Below are positions 34,376 to 42,652 of a DNA stretch of 64,000 nt, in pieces; the first letter of the stretch is position 1; each line of letters opens with the position of its first letter. Source of the DNA: Agrobacterium tumefaciens (lineage in GTDB: Bacteria > Pseudomonadota > Alphaproteobacteria > Rhizobiales > Rhizobiaceae); contig JAGIAH010000002.1 in assembly GCA_017744915.1 (NCBI GenBank), positions 186,001 to 250,000 on the forward strand, given 5' to 3'. The position numbers were made by a program, and so were the translations under genes. Under the pieces are notes generated by a model, which searched no databases, was not told the origin of the DNA, and worked only from the letters and a program-made list of their open reading frames with translations.

Positions 34376-35740
34376 CTAGCGTTCAAGCTCCAATGCCTTT
34401 TCCAGCACCGGATCCCGGCCGCTCACATAGTCGCTGAAGCTGAGATCGACAGGGATGTCGGGTGCAAGAGAGATATTGCGGGAGCCAAATGCGACGGTTG
34501 CCCAGTAACATGTGCGGACATCGTTGCACCCTTGCTCGTAATCCTCGAATTCGGAACTGTAGCGGACGCTTATCCTTGAGTTCGGCAATGTTATCTTATC
34601 GCCTTCTGCCCAGAATTGACCGCCATCTCCCATTCTTTCGCCGATCAGGGATACCTTCTCGCCGCCGCTTCCCTTTATCAGGGCGGCGGTGACGATACCT
34701 GCGGAGAAGGTCGCGCGTCCCACGAGAACGGAAATCCGCCCTCGGTCGGGCAGGAGCCGGGGCAGGGCCTGTGCGAAGAGAATGCTGTTGAAGAAGTCAC
34801 CGCCATTGTTGAGACGAAGATCGACAACGATGTGTCCCGGTTGGAAAGGCAGGATGTCCCTGTGGATGATGCCGGCGAATTTTTCGACCAGTGACGTGTC
34901 GTCGATACTGCGGGCCGTATCGTTTCTGATGTAGAGCGTGGTCTTGCCGTCATCCAGAAAGGACGCGGTCACATCGCCCCGCCTGGTATACAGGCGAGGT
35001 CTTGTCTTTAACGGGTCGAGCACATGCGGCCAGCGCCCTGCCACCTCGTCCGCATCCGGAATGAGGACAGAATAACCCCTGTTCAGCCCCATCCTGCGCT
35101 CGTCGCCCGGGTCTTCCCCTCCAATCGGTAAATACACCGTTTCCAGGGTGCCGTGCCCGAGATCGAGCGTCAGCGGGGTTTTTGTGGTGCTGTCGATGAC
35201 GCCTATGTGCTGGAGCACCCGGGGCGTCACCAGATAACCGGGGCCGAGGAAGCGGATTCTCTGATCCGTTCCGGCAAGATAGGGCTTGAGCCGTTTTTCG
35301 GCCTCCGCTGCGGTCAAGGAGCCGATCTTTTCCACACGCGCTCCGAGCAGGCGGGCATAATCCGGATGGGCCTTTACAACGTACAGGCCATCGGCAAACC
35401 ACCACATACGAATGGGCAGATCGCCGCCCAGAAAAGCGCCGATATTGGCATTCGTATGCCCGTTTCGGGCGATCGCCACGGATCGCATGATCTCCATCGC
35501 GAAGGCTTCGGCGGTCAGTTGCCCGATCGTGCTTTCGATGGACGTAACGTGACGCTCGAATGCTTGCCGTTGATCCGGGCTGAAGCTTTTATCCAGCGGA
35601 GCCCATTGCTGCTTCAGCACCGACAGATCTTCCCGCATCTGCCGGGGCGTCAGCGGAATCTCGCCGGCATGGCCTGTCAGGGGCAAAAGCAGGATTGCGA
35701 GAAGGCAAGGGACAAGGTTACGATGTGAGGTACTTCCCAT
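34376..35740 (-). CDS. Exported S41-family peptidase-like protein
   Basis: 454 residues with a signal peptide (LVPCLLAILLLPLTGHA). The C-terminal half has the S41 tail-protease fold: HIVVDLRLNNGGDFFNS, the nucleophile region GRATFSAGIVTAA with the catalytic Ser, and a Lys-containing segment after it (GSGGEKVSLIGERMGDGG). No clear PDZ domain is visible, which sets it apart from CtpA. It is a single gene, convergent with the SDR gene and divergent from none. Its substrate is unknown; a periplasmic protease or peptidase is likely. Confidence 0.8.
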   Translation of the reverse strand: MGSTSHRNLVPCLLAILLLPLTGHAGEIPLTPRQMREDLSVLKQQWAPLDKSFSPDQRQAFERHVTSIESTIGQLTAEAFAMEIMRSVAIARNGHTNANIGAFLGGDLPIRMWWFADGLYVVKAHPDYARLLGARVEKIGSLTAAEAEKRLKPYLAGTDQRIRFLGPGYLVTPRVLQHIGVIDSTTKTPLTLDLGHGTLETVYLPIGGEDPGDERRMGLNRGYSVLIPDADEVAGRWPHVLDPLKTRPRLYTRRGDVTASFLDDGKTTLYIRNDTARSIDDTSLVEKFAGIIHRDILPFQPGHIVVDLRLNNGGDFFNSILFAQALPRLLPDRGRISVLVGRATFSAGIVTAALIKGSGGEKVSLIGERMGDGGQFWAEGDKITLPNSRISVRYSSEFEDYEQGCNDVRTCYWATVAFGSRNISLAPDIPVDLSFSDYVSGRDPVLEKALELER

Positions 35741-35780
35741 GGCGTCAACCCTTTATCTCGCACGCCCGCAAATGATGACG

Positions 35781-36185
35781 TCAGTTATGGTTGCTCAAAT
35801 CCATGTAGGCGGGCTCGAAGACGTGGCCATCGGGGTCGGCGAAGGTCCGAAGATACATGAAGCCCAGATCCTGCGGCTCTCGCACATCCGCTTGACCGCC
35901 CGCTTTTGCCGCGGCCTCAACCATGGCATCGACCTCTTCGCGGCTGTCACGCGAAAGGGCGATCAGCATGCCGTTTGTCGCATGGGCATCGGCGATCGGC
36001 TTGGCAGTGAAGGACTTATAATAGTCGTGCTGAAGAAGCTGGAACGTGATTGTGTCCGACCACACCATCGAGCTTGCGTCCTCATTTGAGAACTCTTCGT
36101 TCTTCACACAACCGATAGCCTGGTAGAAGGCGGTCGAAGCAGCCAGATCTTTCACCGGCAGGTTCAGGAAAATCGTCTTGGCCAT
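35781..36185 (-). CDS. VOC family (glyoxalase/bleomycin resistance-like) protein
   Basis: 134 residues from the ATG at 36185. Two beta-alpha-beta-beta-beta modules are recognisable: IFLNLPVKDLAASTAFYQAIG at the start and FMYLRTFADPDGHVFEPAYMD at the end. Its form with MVWSDTITFQLL is that of the 'extradiol dioxygenase-like' YaeR-type VOC proteins widespread in rhizobia. It follows the cupin gene by 27 bases and is probably in the same operon under MarR control. Confidence 0.87.
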   Translation of the reverse strand: MAKTIFLNLPVKDLAASTAFYQAIGCVKNEEFSNEDASSMVWSDTITFQLLQHDYYKSFTAKPIADAHATNGMLIALSRDSREEVDAMVEAAAKAGGQADVREPQDLGFMYLRTFADPDGHVFEPAYMDLSNHN

Positions 36186-36212
36186 TGTCTTTCTCCTCAT
36201 GTTTAAACGGGG

Positions 36213-36548
36213 TTACAGGAAAGTCTGCTGGAAGATCTCACTCGGATGGATGCAGATGACTTCCAGCGGGTCAGTGCCGATATTCTCGAAGCGATGGGGG
36301 ATATTGGCAGGCCCCACGACGATATCCCCCGACGAGCCGCGCATCCGATGCTCGCCGATGGTAAACTCGGCCTCGCCTTTGCGCACGACCCAGGTCTCGG
36401 CATAGGGGTGGACATGCAGATCAGGGCCGCGACCCGGATCGACATTGACGAGAAAGATGGACACGGCGCTTCCGTATTCGCACCCTTCGTAACGTACCGT
36501 CCGGCTCTCGCCCGGTTTCGGTTCCTGATGGCGACGGATTGAAAACAT
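36213..36548 (-). CDS. Cupin domain protein
   Basis: 111 residues, one cupin barrel. Motif 1 is GPDLHVHPYAETWVVRKGEAEF (two His and Glu metal ligands) and motif 2 is GDIVVGPANIPHRFENIG with the third His. Such small cupins can be dioxygenases, isomerases or sensors. It is divergent from the MarR gene, with three operator-like repeats just upstream of its start, so it is a likely direct MarR target together with the VOC gene. Confidence 0.88.
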   Translation of the reverse strand: MFSIRRHQEPKPGESRTVRYEGCEYGSAVSIFLVNVDPGRGPDLHVHPYAETWVVRKGEAEFTIGEHRMRGSSGDIVVGPANIPHRFENIGTDPLEVICIHPSEIFQQTFL

Positions 36549-36697
36549 CTGATCTCCTCCCTGAGGCAGAATTATCTTCGCGAGAAGATATATTTCCGAT
36601 TTATCTTCCTGTCAAGATATGTGTCTTCTCGCAAAGATATATTCACGGGGCGGGCGAAGCCGTATATGGTTTTCCAGATTGGTGATGGGGTAGTGAA
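36549..36697. promoter_or_regulatory. Divergent MarR control region with three 18-bp operators
   Basis: Three copies of an 18-base element TATCTTC-N4-GAAGATA lie in tandem: 36573-36590 (perfect arms), 36602-36619 (one mismatch) and 36622-36639 (two mismatches). They sit between the cupin/VOC operon and the MarR gene and are closest to the cupin start, as expected for a MarR dimer site. Confidence 0.8.
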
Positions 36698-37243
36698 ATG
36701 AAGCAGACGAGGCCGGACGTGACGGCGCAGGGGCCGATCGAAGCTGACGGGGAAGATCATGTCGACCGTCTCCGTGGCCAGTGGGCGCGGGAAGTGCCGG
36801 ATATCGATACGGAACCCATGGCCATTTTCGGCAGGGCCAAACGGCTCAGTAATCTTGTGGCGCCGTCCATCGAGGCAACCTTCGCCCGCTTCGGCCTTGA
36901 CCGTGGGGAGTTCGATGTCGTCGCGACTTTGCGCCGGGCAGGGCCGCCTTACCAACTGACGCCGACGGAAATGTACACGACGCTGATGCTCTCGTCGGGC
37001 GGTCTGACGCATCGGCTTGATCGATTGGAAAAGTCTGGCCTTATCGAGCGCAGAAAATCGAAGCTGGATGGGCGCAGTGTCATTGTTTGCCTCCTGCCGG
37101 CCGGCATCGAACTGGCGGAAAAGGCGTTTCGCGAAGACATGGCGAATGAGCTGGGTTTTTTGCAGGGCCTCAATCCGGAGGAGCGCGCCAACCTCGCCGC
37201 GCTGCTGAAAAAGCTGGTATTGGCTATCGATGCCCGGTTGTAG
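36698..37243 (+). CDS. MarR family transcriptional regulator
   Basis: 181 residues. After an N-terminal extension of about 40 residues comes the winged helix: FDVVATLRRAGPPYQLTPTEM, then LMLSSGGLTHRLDRLEKSGL and the wing IERRKSKLDGRSVIVCL with the conserved DxRS/R signature. The divergent cupin/VOC genes and the three symmetric TATCTTC-N4-GAAGATA sites make it a probable autoregulated repressor of that small operon. The inducing ligand is unknown. Confidence 0.9.
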   Translation: MKQTRPDVTAQGPIEADGEDHVDRLRGQWAREVPDIDTEPMAIFGRAKRLSNLVAPSIEATFARFGLDRGEFDVVATLRRAGPPYQLTPTEMYTTLMLSSGGLTHRLDRLEKSGLIERRKSKLDGRSVIVCLLPAGIELAEKAFREDMANELGFLQGLNPEERANLAALLKKLVLAIDARL

Positions 37244-37408
37244 TCAGCGAGTTTGGTCGGGTCGAGTAATCTATATTTTTAGTAGATTATAAAATCGGGC
37301 AACGATCTTTCAACAATCGCCTGCACAATAAAAGATCGTGCCGTGCAAAAGCGGCCTCCCATCATGCATCCTCCATGAAAATCCGCACTTTTTCATTGGA
37401 CGGCGATC
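37244..37408. promoter_or_regulatory. Upstream region of the luciferase-like gene with inverted repeat
   Basis: TAATCTA (37267-37273) and TAGATTA (37283-37289) form a perfect inverted repeat with a nine-base AT-rich spacer, 120 bases before the next start codon. It may be an operator or part of a promoter; no T-run supports a terminator on the plus strand. Confidence 0.4.
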
Positions 37409-38437
37409 ATGCCACTTTCCCACATCACCCATTTTTCGTTTCTGATCCCCGGCAATTACGATGATGACGATCCATTCGCGGGACTGGAGAGAACCTTGCA
37501 GCTTTTCGAGCGGGGCGAGGAACTTGGTTATCACAGCGCCTGGATACGCCAGCGGCATCTCGAGCGGGGCGTCTCTTCGGCAGCGACGTTTCTGGCGGCG
37601 GCTTCCCAGCGGACAAAAACCATCGGTCTTGGTACGGCGGTTATCCAGCTCGGTTATGAAAATCCGTTTCGCCTGGCCGAAGATCTTGCAACGGTTGACG
37701 TGCTTTCGCGCGGCCGGCTTAATGTCGGGGTTTCCGTCGGCGCACCTCCCTTCGCGCATCTGATCCGGGATTATACCGATCTTGCGCCGGAAGCGGACTA
37801 TAGCCACGGCCGGGCGGAGAAGCTGGCGCGAGCATTGAGATCGGAACCCCTGTCAAGCGAGACGGAAGCCGGCAATGCCGCCGGGGTTCAGCTGCCGCGC
37901 ATTCGTCCCGTTGCAAGGGGATTGACCGATCGCCTGTGGTATGGCGGCGGCTCGCAGAATTCCGCCCGCTGGGCCGGGCAGGCGGGCTTCAATCTTCTGA
38001 CGGGTAATATTGTCAGCGGTGAGAACACCGACGATTTCCATACGGCGCAAAGTGCGTTGATAAACCGTTTCCGGCAGGAATGGGCCCATGCCCATACACC
38101 GCGCGTTGCTCTTGGCCGCGTGATCCTGCCAACCGACAGCGCAAGCCCGGCGACACGCCGCCGCTACGCCGAATTCGTTGCAGGAAGAAACGGACGCACG
38201 CAAACGGCGCACGGGCCACGCCGTACGCTTTTCCTGCCGGATATCGTCGGAACGGCGGAGGAGATCATCAGAACATTGGCGCAGGACCCGGTCCTGCCGC
38301 TCGTTTCGGAATTCCGCCTCGAATTGCCTTACGAATTTGAGGCAGAAGACTACCGGCAGATTATCGAGGACTTTGCTCGTATCGTGCCGCAACTGGTCGA
38401 TCGGCGGCCTGTTTTGAAAGTGGCAGGCGGCCACTAG
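37409..38437 (+). CDS. LLM-class flavin-dependent oxidoreductase
   Basis: 342 residues with the bacterial luciferase-like TIM-barrel fold: LQLFERGEELGYHSAWIRQRHLERG, TKTIGLGTAVIQLGYENPFRLAEDLATVDVLSRGRLNVG and a late WYGGGSQNSARWAGQAGFNLL. These features fit the two-component flavin monooxygenases that receive FMNH2 from a partner reductase. Members act on alkanesulfonates, nitrilotriacetate, heterocycles and others. No reductase or transporter is adjacent, so the substrate cannot be inferred. It seems monocistronic. Confidence 0.87.
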   Translation: MPLSHITHFSFLIPGNYDDDDPFAGLERTLQLFERGEELGYHSAWIRQRHLERGVSSAATFLAAASQRTKTIGLGTAVIQLGYENPFRLAEDLATVDVLSRGRLNVGVSVGAPPFAHLIRDYTDLAPEADYSHGRAEKLARALRSEPLSSETEAGNAAGVQLPRIRPVARGLTDRLWYGGGSQNSARWAGQAGFNLLTGNIVSGENTDDFHTAQSALINRFRQEWAHAHTPRVALGRVILPTDSASPATRRRYAEFVAGRNGRTQTAHGPRRTLFLPDIVGTAEEIIRTLAQDPVLPLVSEFRLELPYEFEAEDYRQIIEDFARIVPQLVDRRPVLKVAGGH

Positions 38438-38669
38438 TCCTGTTTATTCCCGAAAGCTATTCGTAGCCGTGCTGCGGTCTGAAAGAGCCCGCTACGGTCT
38501 CCGTGGGCGGAAATTTTGGCAGAGCATCGGGCGGGATGCCCCCCCCAAAGACCTTGGTCCATTAAAAGTTCGTTTGACCCCATCGTACTGGCTATCGTGT
38601 ACGCAGGTAGGCAGCCACGCATCGTTTGAATGACGGTTGCGAAAGGCTCTGCGAAATACCGAGTGTGCC

Positions 38670-39113
38670 ATGGACCTGCCGAAGATAAAAACGCTGATCG
38701 ATTTCGTTGGACGGACGAATGTCACGGAGCTGACGGTTGCGGAAAAAAAAGTGACGGTCCGGATTTTCCGAACCGTTGGTCAGGCCGTAACCAGTGTCGA
38801 CACGAAATCGGCCGAAGGTGAGATCGCCGGGCCGGCTTCTCCTGCTGATGGCGCATCTTCCCCTGTGGGCGCGAGTTCGACCTTCACCGTCAAGGCGCCG
38901 GTTTTTGGTGTTTTGCATCGTTCCCCGGCTCCGGGTCAGCAGCCATTCGTCAATGCCGGTGATCGCGTTGAAGAGGGACAGACCCTCTTCATCATCGAGG
39001 CGATGAAGGTCTTCAACACCATTGCCGCGCCGCATGCGGGCCGAATTGCATATTTGACGGATGTCGATGGCGGCGAGGTCGAGACGGGCGATGTGCTGGC
39101 GGAGATCGTGTGA
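38670..39113 (+). CDS. Biotin carboxyl carrier protein (AccB-like)
   Basis: 147 residues from the ATG at 38670; an upstream TTG at 38637 is a weaker choice. The N-terminus DLPKIKTLIDFVGRTNVTEL is that of bacterial BCCP, a Pro/Ala/Ser linker follows, and the C-terminal lipoyl-type domain carries the biotinylation motif EAMK with Lys113. It is the first gene of a tightly overlapping operon with a biotin carboxylase and 5-oxoprolinase subunits, so it serves a dedicated biotin-dependent enzyme rather than housekeeping acetyl-CoA carboxylase. It should be biotinylated by BirA. Confidence 0.9.
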   Translation: MDLPKIKTLIDFVGRTNVTELTVAEKKVTVRIFRTVGQAVTSVDTKSAEGEIAGPASPADGASSPVGASSTFTVKAPVFGVLHRSPAPGQQPFVNAGDRVEEGQTLFIIEAMKVFNTIAAPHAGRIAYLTDVDGGEVETGDVLAEIV

Positions 39114-40504
39114 TGGTGGAGATCTTCAAAAATACGACACCTGCCGAAAAGCGTTTCGATACGGTTCTGATTGCGAACAGGGGTGAAATAGCAGCGAGAA
39201 TTCAGCGTGCCTGCCACGAGCTCGGGTTAAAAACCGTCGCAATATGCTCCGAAGCGGACAGGCAGGCATCTTATGTCCAGACTGCCGACAATTTTCTTTG
39301 CATCGGCCCTTCCAGCGCAGGCAAAAGTTATCTCAACAGGGATGCCATCCTGCTTGCCGCGCGGCTGACCTCCGCCGGGGCGATCCATCCCGGTTACGGG
39401 TTTCTGTCCGAAAATGCCGCCTTTTCCGAGGCGATCGAAAAAGCCGGCCTTGTTTTCATCGGGCCGGATGCCTCATCGATTGCGACAATGGGCGACAAGA
39501 TCGCTGCGAAACGGGCGATGATTGCCGCCGGTGTGCCCTGTGTTCCGGGCCCGGATACGGCATTGCCGGATGACCCGGCTGCCGTCGAAAGCATTGCGCA
39601 GGATATCGGTTATCCCGTCATCGTGAAGGCTGCCGGCGGTGGCGGCGGCCGGGGCATGCGGGTGGTGCCGGATGCCGCTTCCCTGCATGAGGCGATTGCC
39701 ACGACACGCGAGGAAGCTCGTCAGGCCTTCGGTTCGCCGGCACTCTACATGGAGAAATTCCTCCAGCATCCACGGCATATCGAAATACAGGTCCTGTGCG
39801 ATACTCACGGACATGCGGTTTGGCTGGGGCATCGCGATTGTTCGATGCAGCGCCGCCACCAGAAGGTGGTGGAGGAGGCGCCGGCGCCCGGCATCTCGCC
39901 GGATGTGATCCGATCCGTCGGACACGCCTGCGTCGAGGCCTGCCAGCAGATCGGTTATCGTGGCGTCGGAACCTTCGAATTCCTCTATGAGAATGGGTCC
40001 TTCTATTTCATCGAGATGAATACGCGTCTGCAGGTCGAGCATCCGGTCACTGAAATGACCAGCGGGATCGATATCGTCCAGGCGCAGATCAGGGCGGCGC
40101 AGGGGGAAGAACTGGATTTGCGCCAACAGGATGTGGGATGCGAAGGCCATGCTTTCGAATGCCGCATCAACGCCGAAGATCCGCAGAGTTTTCTGCCTTC
40201 CGCCGGTGTGGTGACGGGCCTTTCCTTGCCCCAGGGGCAGGGTATTCGTGTCGATACCCATATCCATGAAGGCTACCGGGTTTCTCCCTATTACGATTCC
40301 CTGATCGCCAAGCTGATCGTCCACGCGCCAACCCGCAGCGAGGCTATGGCGAAGATGCGCGGGGCACTTGCCGAGACGTCGATTGATGGCATTTCGACCA
40401 ATCTGCCGTTCCTGCGCGCTCTCTTCGATGACGATGCCTTTGCGCGGGGCGAAACGGACATTCATTATCTGGAGACATGGCTCAAGCAACGGAGGGTGGC
40501 ATGA
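39113..40504 (+). CDS. Biotin carboxylase (AccC-like)
   Basis: 463 residues. The ATG at 39113 shares a base with the carrier stop (TGATG); a GTG one codon upstream is possible. All biotin carboxylase hallmarks are present: ANRGEIAARI, the ATP-grasp glycine loop AAGGGGGRGM (174-182), HRDCSMQRRHQKVVEEAP, and EMNTRLQVEHPVTEM with the metal-binding Glu302 and catalytic Arg306. It carboxylates biotin on a carrier using ATP and bicarbonate. The neighbours PxpB/PxpC resemble the carboxyltransferase part of urea carboxylase and may use the carboxybiotin formed here. Confidence 0.92.
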   Translation: MVEIFKNTTPAEKRFDTVLIANRGEIAARIQRACHELGLKTVAICSEADRQASYVQTADNFLCIGPSSAGKSYLNRDAILLAARLTSAGAIHPGYGFLSENAAFSEAIEKAGLVFIGPDASSIATMGDKIAAKRAMIAAGVPCVPGPDTALPDDPAAVESIAQDIGYPVIVKAAGGGGGRGMRVVPDAASLHEAIATTREEARQAFGSPALYMEKFLQHPRHIEIQVLCDTHGHAVWLGHRDCSMQRRHQKVVEEAPAPGISPDVIRSVGHACVEACQQIGYRGVGTFEFLYENGSFYFIEMNTRLQVEHPVTEMTSGIDIVQAQIRAAQGEELDLRQQDVGCEGHAFECRINAEDPQSFLPSAGVVTGLSLPQGQGIRVDTHIHEGYRVSPYYDSLIAKLIVHAPTRSEAMAKMRGALAETSIDGISTNLPFLRALFDDDAFARGETDIHYLETWLKQRRVA

Positions 40505-40926
40505 CTACGCTCGACCTCGCCGATACCGCCACCATCGCGGCCCTGACCGAAGCCCTGACGGCGGCGGGTGTGGACGGAATTGAAATCTCAACGCCCAAGG
40601 GTCATTTGCGCCTCGTCGTTTCCACGGGCAACAGTGCACGGGCCGCTTCGGTGGTGAAAACCCCAACCGCTGAAACCGCGGCGACGGTGATTGTCAAGGC
40701 ACCGATGGCGGGCCGTTTCTGTTCCTCTCATCCTTCGGCATTGGCCGAGACCGGTCATCTCCCGCGCGCTGTTACCAGCGCCGATATTCTCGGCTTCATC
40801 CGCATCGGCTCGGTTCTGCTTCCCGTATCCTCCGGCCGTTCCGGCGTCGTGAAGAGGCGGCTTGCGGAGCCGGATGCGCTGGTCGGTTTTGGCGATCCCC
40901 TGTTCGAAATCGAGCCTCAATCATGA
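40501..40926 (+). CDS. BCCP-like protein without the biotinylated lysine
   Basis: 141 residues, starting in a four-base ATGA overlap with the biotin carboxylase. The N-terminal part (IAALTEALTAAGVDGIEIS, GHLRLVV) and the C-terminal part (VKAPMAGRF, FGDPLFEIE) align with a full-length biotin carboxyl carrier protein. Where the carrier has IEAMKVFNTI this protein reads IRIGSVLLPV, so the target lysine is replaced by Ser104 and the EAMK motif is gone. It cannot be a normal biotin carrier. A structural or regulatory subunit of the AccB/AccC/Pxp complex is a plausible role, but this is inferred. Confidence 0.8.
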   Translation: MTTLDLADTATIAALTEALTAAGVDGIEISTPKGHLRLVVSTGNSARAASVVKTPTAETAATVIVKAPMAGRFCSSHPSALAETGHLPRAVTSADILGFIRIGSVLLPVSSGRSGVVKRRLAEPDALVGFGDPLFEIEPQS

Positions 40927-41630
40927 TTGCCACGCCGAATATTCTTGCGCCGCTGCATGACATCCTGCCCCTCGCCAAGGGAGAGGCACGTATTTCCTTC
41001 ATCGGCTCCCGCTCCTTCCTGCTCGAAGCGCCCGGCGAATTCGATCTGCCCGCACAGCGCTGGATCTGGGCCTTGTCGCAGACGATCGGCAACTGGCCGG
41101 ATGTTGCGGAAATCATCCCCGGCATGACCAATCTTCTGACGATCTTCAAGGAAACGCCCGATGACCCCGACAGTGTCGTGGGGCGGCTGCTGGATGCGTG
41201 GAACAGCGCCCGGAGCGTGGATCTGGCCGGCAAAACCATCGAAATCCCGGTGCATTATGGTGGGGAATACGCGACCGATCTTGCTGCCATCTGCGATTTT
41301 TCCGGGCTGAGCGACCGCGAGGTGGTGCGCCTGCATCATGAGGCGACCTATCGTGTCTTCGCATTGGGCAGCGCCCCCGGTTTCGGTTATCTGCACGGTC
41401 TCGATCCCCGGATTTACATGCCCAGAAAAACGGTGCCATCCATCCGGATGGAAAAGGGCTGTGTGACCATTGGCGGTATGCAGACCGGCGTGGCGATGCT
41501 GACGGGTCCGAATGGCTGGAATTCCCTCGGCCATGCCGATTTGCAGATGTTCGACCCGGCATCTTCGGTGCCTGCGCTGATGGCGCCCGGCGATATCGTG
41601 CGGTTCGTGCCGGCGAGGATCGAGCTATGA
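40923..41630 (+). CDS. pxpB: 5-oxoprolinase subunit PxpB (KipI family)
   Basis: 235 residues with the KipI/AHS1 domain: an N-terminal small domain, then PVHYGGEYATDLAAICDFSGLS, the cyclophilin-like half with LGSAPGFGYLHGLDPR, and GGMQTGVAM. The ATG overlaps the preceding stop by four bases and the gene itself overlaps pxpC by four. PxpB with PxpC and PxpA hydrolyses 5-oxoproline to glutamate with ATP. AHS1 and AHS2 together are also homologous to the carboxyltransferase of urea carboxylase, which matters here because biotin carboxylase genes lie directly upstream. Confidence 0.92.
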   Translation: MIATPNILAPLHDILPLAKGEARISFIGSRSFLLEAPGEFDLPAQRWIWALSQTIGNWPDVAEIIPGMTNLLTIFKETPDDPDSVVGRLLDAWNSARSVDLAGKTIEIPVHYGGEYATDLAAICDFSGLSDREVVRLHHEATYRVFALGSAPGFGYLHGLDPRIYMPRKTVPSIRMEKGCVTIGGMQTGVAMLTGPNGWNSLGHADLQMFDPASSVPALMAPGDIVRFVPARIEL

Positions 41631-42622
41631 TCGAAATCATCGAAGCAGGCCCCTTCAACACGGTGCAGGATCTCGGACGTCCGGGTTATCGCGACATCGG
41701 CGTCTCTGCCGGTGGAGCCATGGACCCGCTCGCCGTCAAAATCGGTAATATCCTTCTCGGCAATGCCGACGATGCCGCCGTTGTCGAGGTCCAGACCTTT
41801 CCGTTCAAAATGCGGTTTGAAGCCCGTGCGGCCTTCGCGGTCACGGGGGCAGATGGCCAGGTGTTGCTGGATGGCAGGGAGTTGCTTCCATGGTGCACCC
41901 ATGTGGCGGCCGAAGGTCAGGTTCTGGAACTGAGACAGCCGCCGCGCCTTGCCCGCGCCTATATTTCTCTCGCAGGCGGTGTGGATGTACCGGTGCTGAT
42001 GGGGTCGCGGAGCACGGCGCTGCGCGGCGGGTTTGGCGGCAATGCCGGGCGGCCTCTTGTCAACGGCGACAGGCTGAAGATCGGTGTGGTCCCGGATGCG
42101 CTGCCGCTGCCCGCAAGTGGTATTGCCGTTATCGAACCTGCTGTTGCCCTGCGTGACGTGTTCGCGCAGGCAGAAGAGGGCGTCTTGCAGGTCCGTGCGA
42201 TACCGGCTGGCGAACATGGGCTTTTTGCGTCCGATGGCGAGGCTTTCTGGAACCAGACATGGCGCATTTCATCCCGCAGCGACCGCACCGGCTATCGCTT
42301 GTCCGGGGAGCCGATCAAGCCGACGGAGACAATTGAAATGCGCTCCCACGGGGTCGTTCCGGGTGTGGTTCAGGTGCCGCCGGGGGGAGAACCGATCATT
42401 CAGATGAGTGACGCCAACACGGCGGGTGGATATCCGAAGGTTGCCGGCGTGATCGAATGCGATCTGTGGCGGCTTGGTCAGGCGCGGATCGGTAGCCGGT
42501 TGCAATTCGTGCGCTCCACCCATGCGGAAGCGCGAGCCGTCGAACAGGTGGTTGCCGCCTATGTCGAGGATGTTCGGCAGACATCACGGATGGTCAAGCG
42601 GGCGCTGAAGGCAATGGCCTGA
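41627..42622 (+). CDS. pxpC: 5-oxoprolinase subunit PxpC (KipA family, biotin-dependent carboxyltransferase-like)
   Basis: 331 residues with the KipA/AHS2 domain: IIEAGPFNTVQDLGRPGYRDIGVSAGGAMD at the start, FAVTGADGQVLLDG, ARAYISLAGGVDVP and the C-terminal LSGEPIKP, GVVQVPPGGEPIIQMSDANTAGGYPKVAGV. These are the conserved blocks of the family. It forms a complex with PxpB and works with PxpA. The four-base overlap with pxpB indicates coupled translation. Confidence 0.92.
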   Translation: MIEIIEAGPFNTVQDLGRPGYRDIGVSAGGAMDPLAVKIGNILLGNADDAAVVEVQTFPFKMRFEARAAFAVTGADGQVLLDGRELLPWCTHVAAEGQVLELRQPPRLARAYISLAGGVDVPVLMGSRSTALRGGFGGNAGRPLVNGDRLKIGVVPDALPLPASGIAVIEPAVALRDVFAQAEEGVLQVRAIPAGEHGLFASDGEAFWNQTWRISSRSDRTGYRLSGEPIKPTETIEMRSHGVVPGVVQVPPGGEPIIQMSDANTAGGYPKVAGVIECDLWRLGQARIGSRLQFVRSTHAEARAVEQVVAAYVEDVRQTSRMVKRALKAMA

Positions 42623-42652
42623 CGGCAGGTGAACGGATCGAAGGAGAATGTG

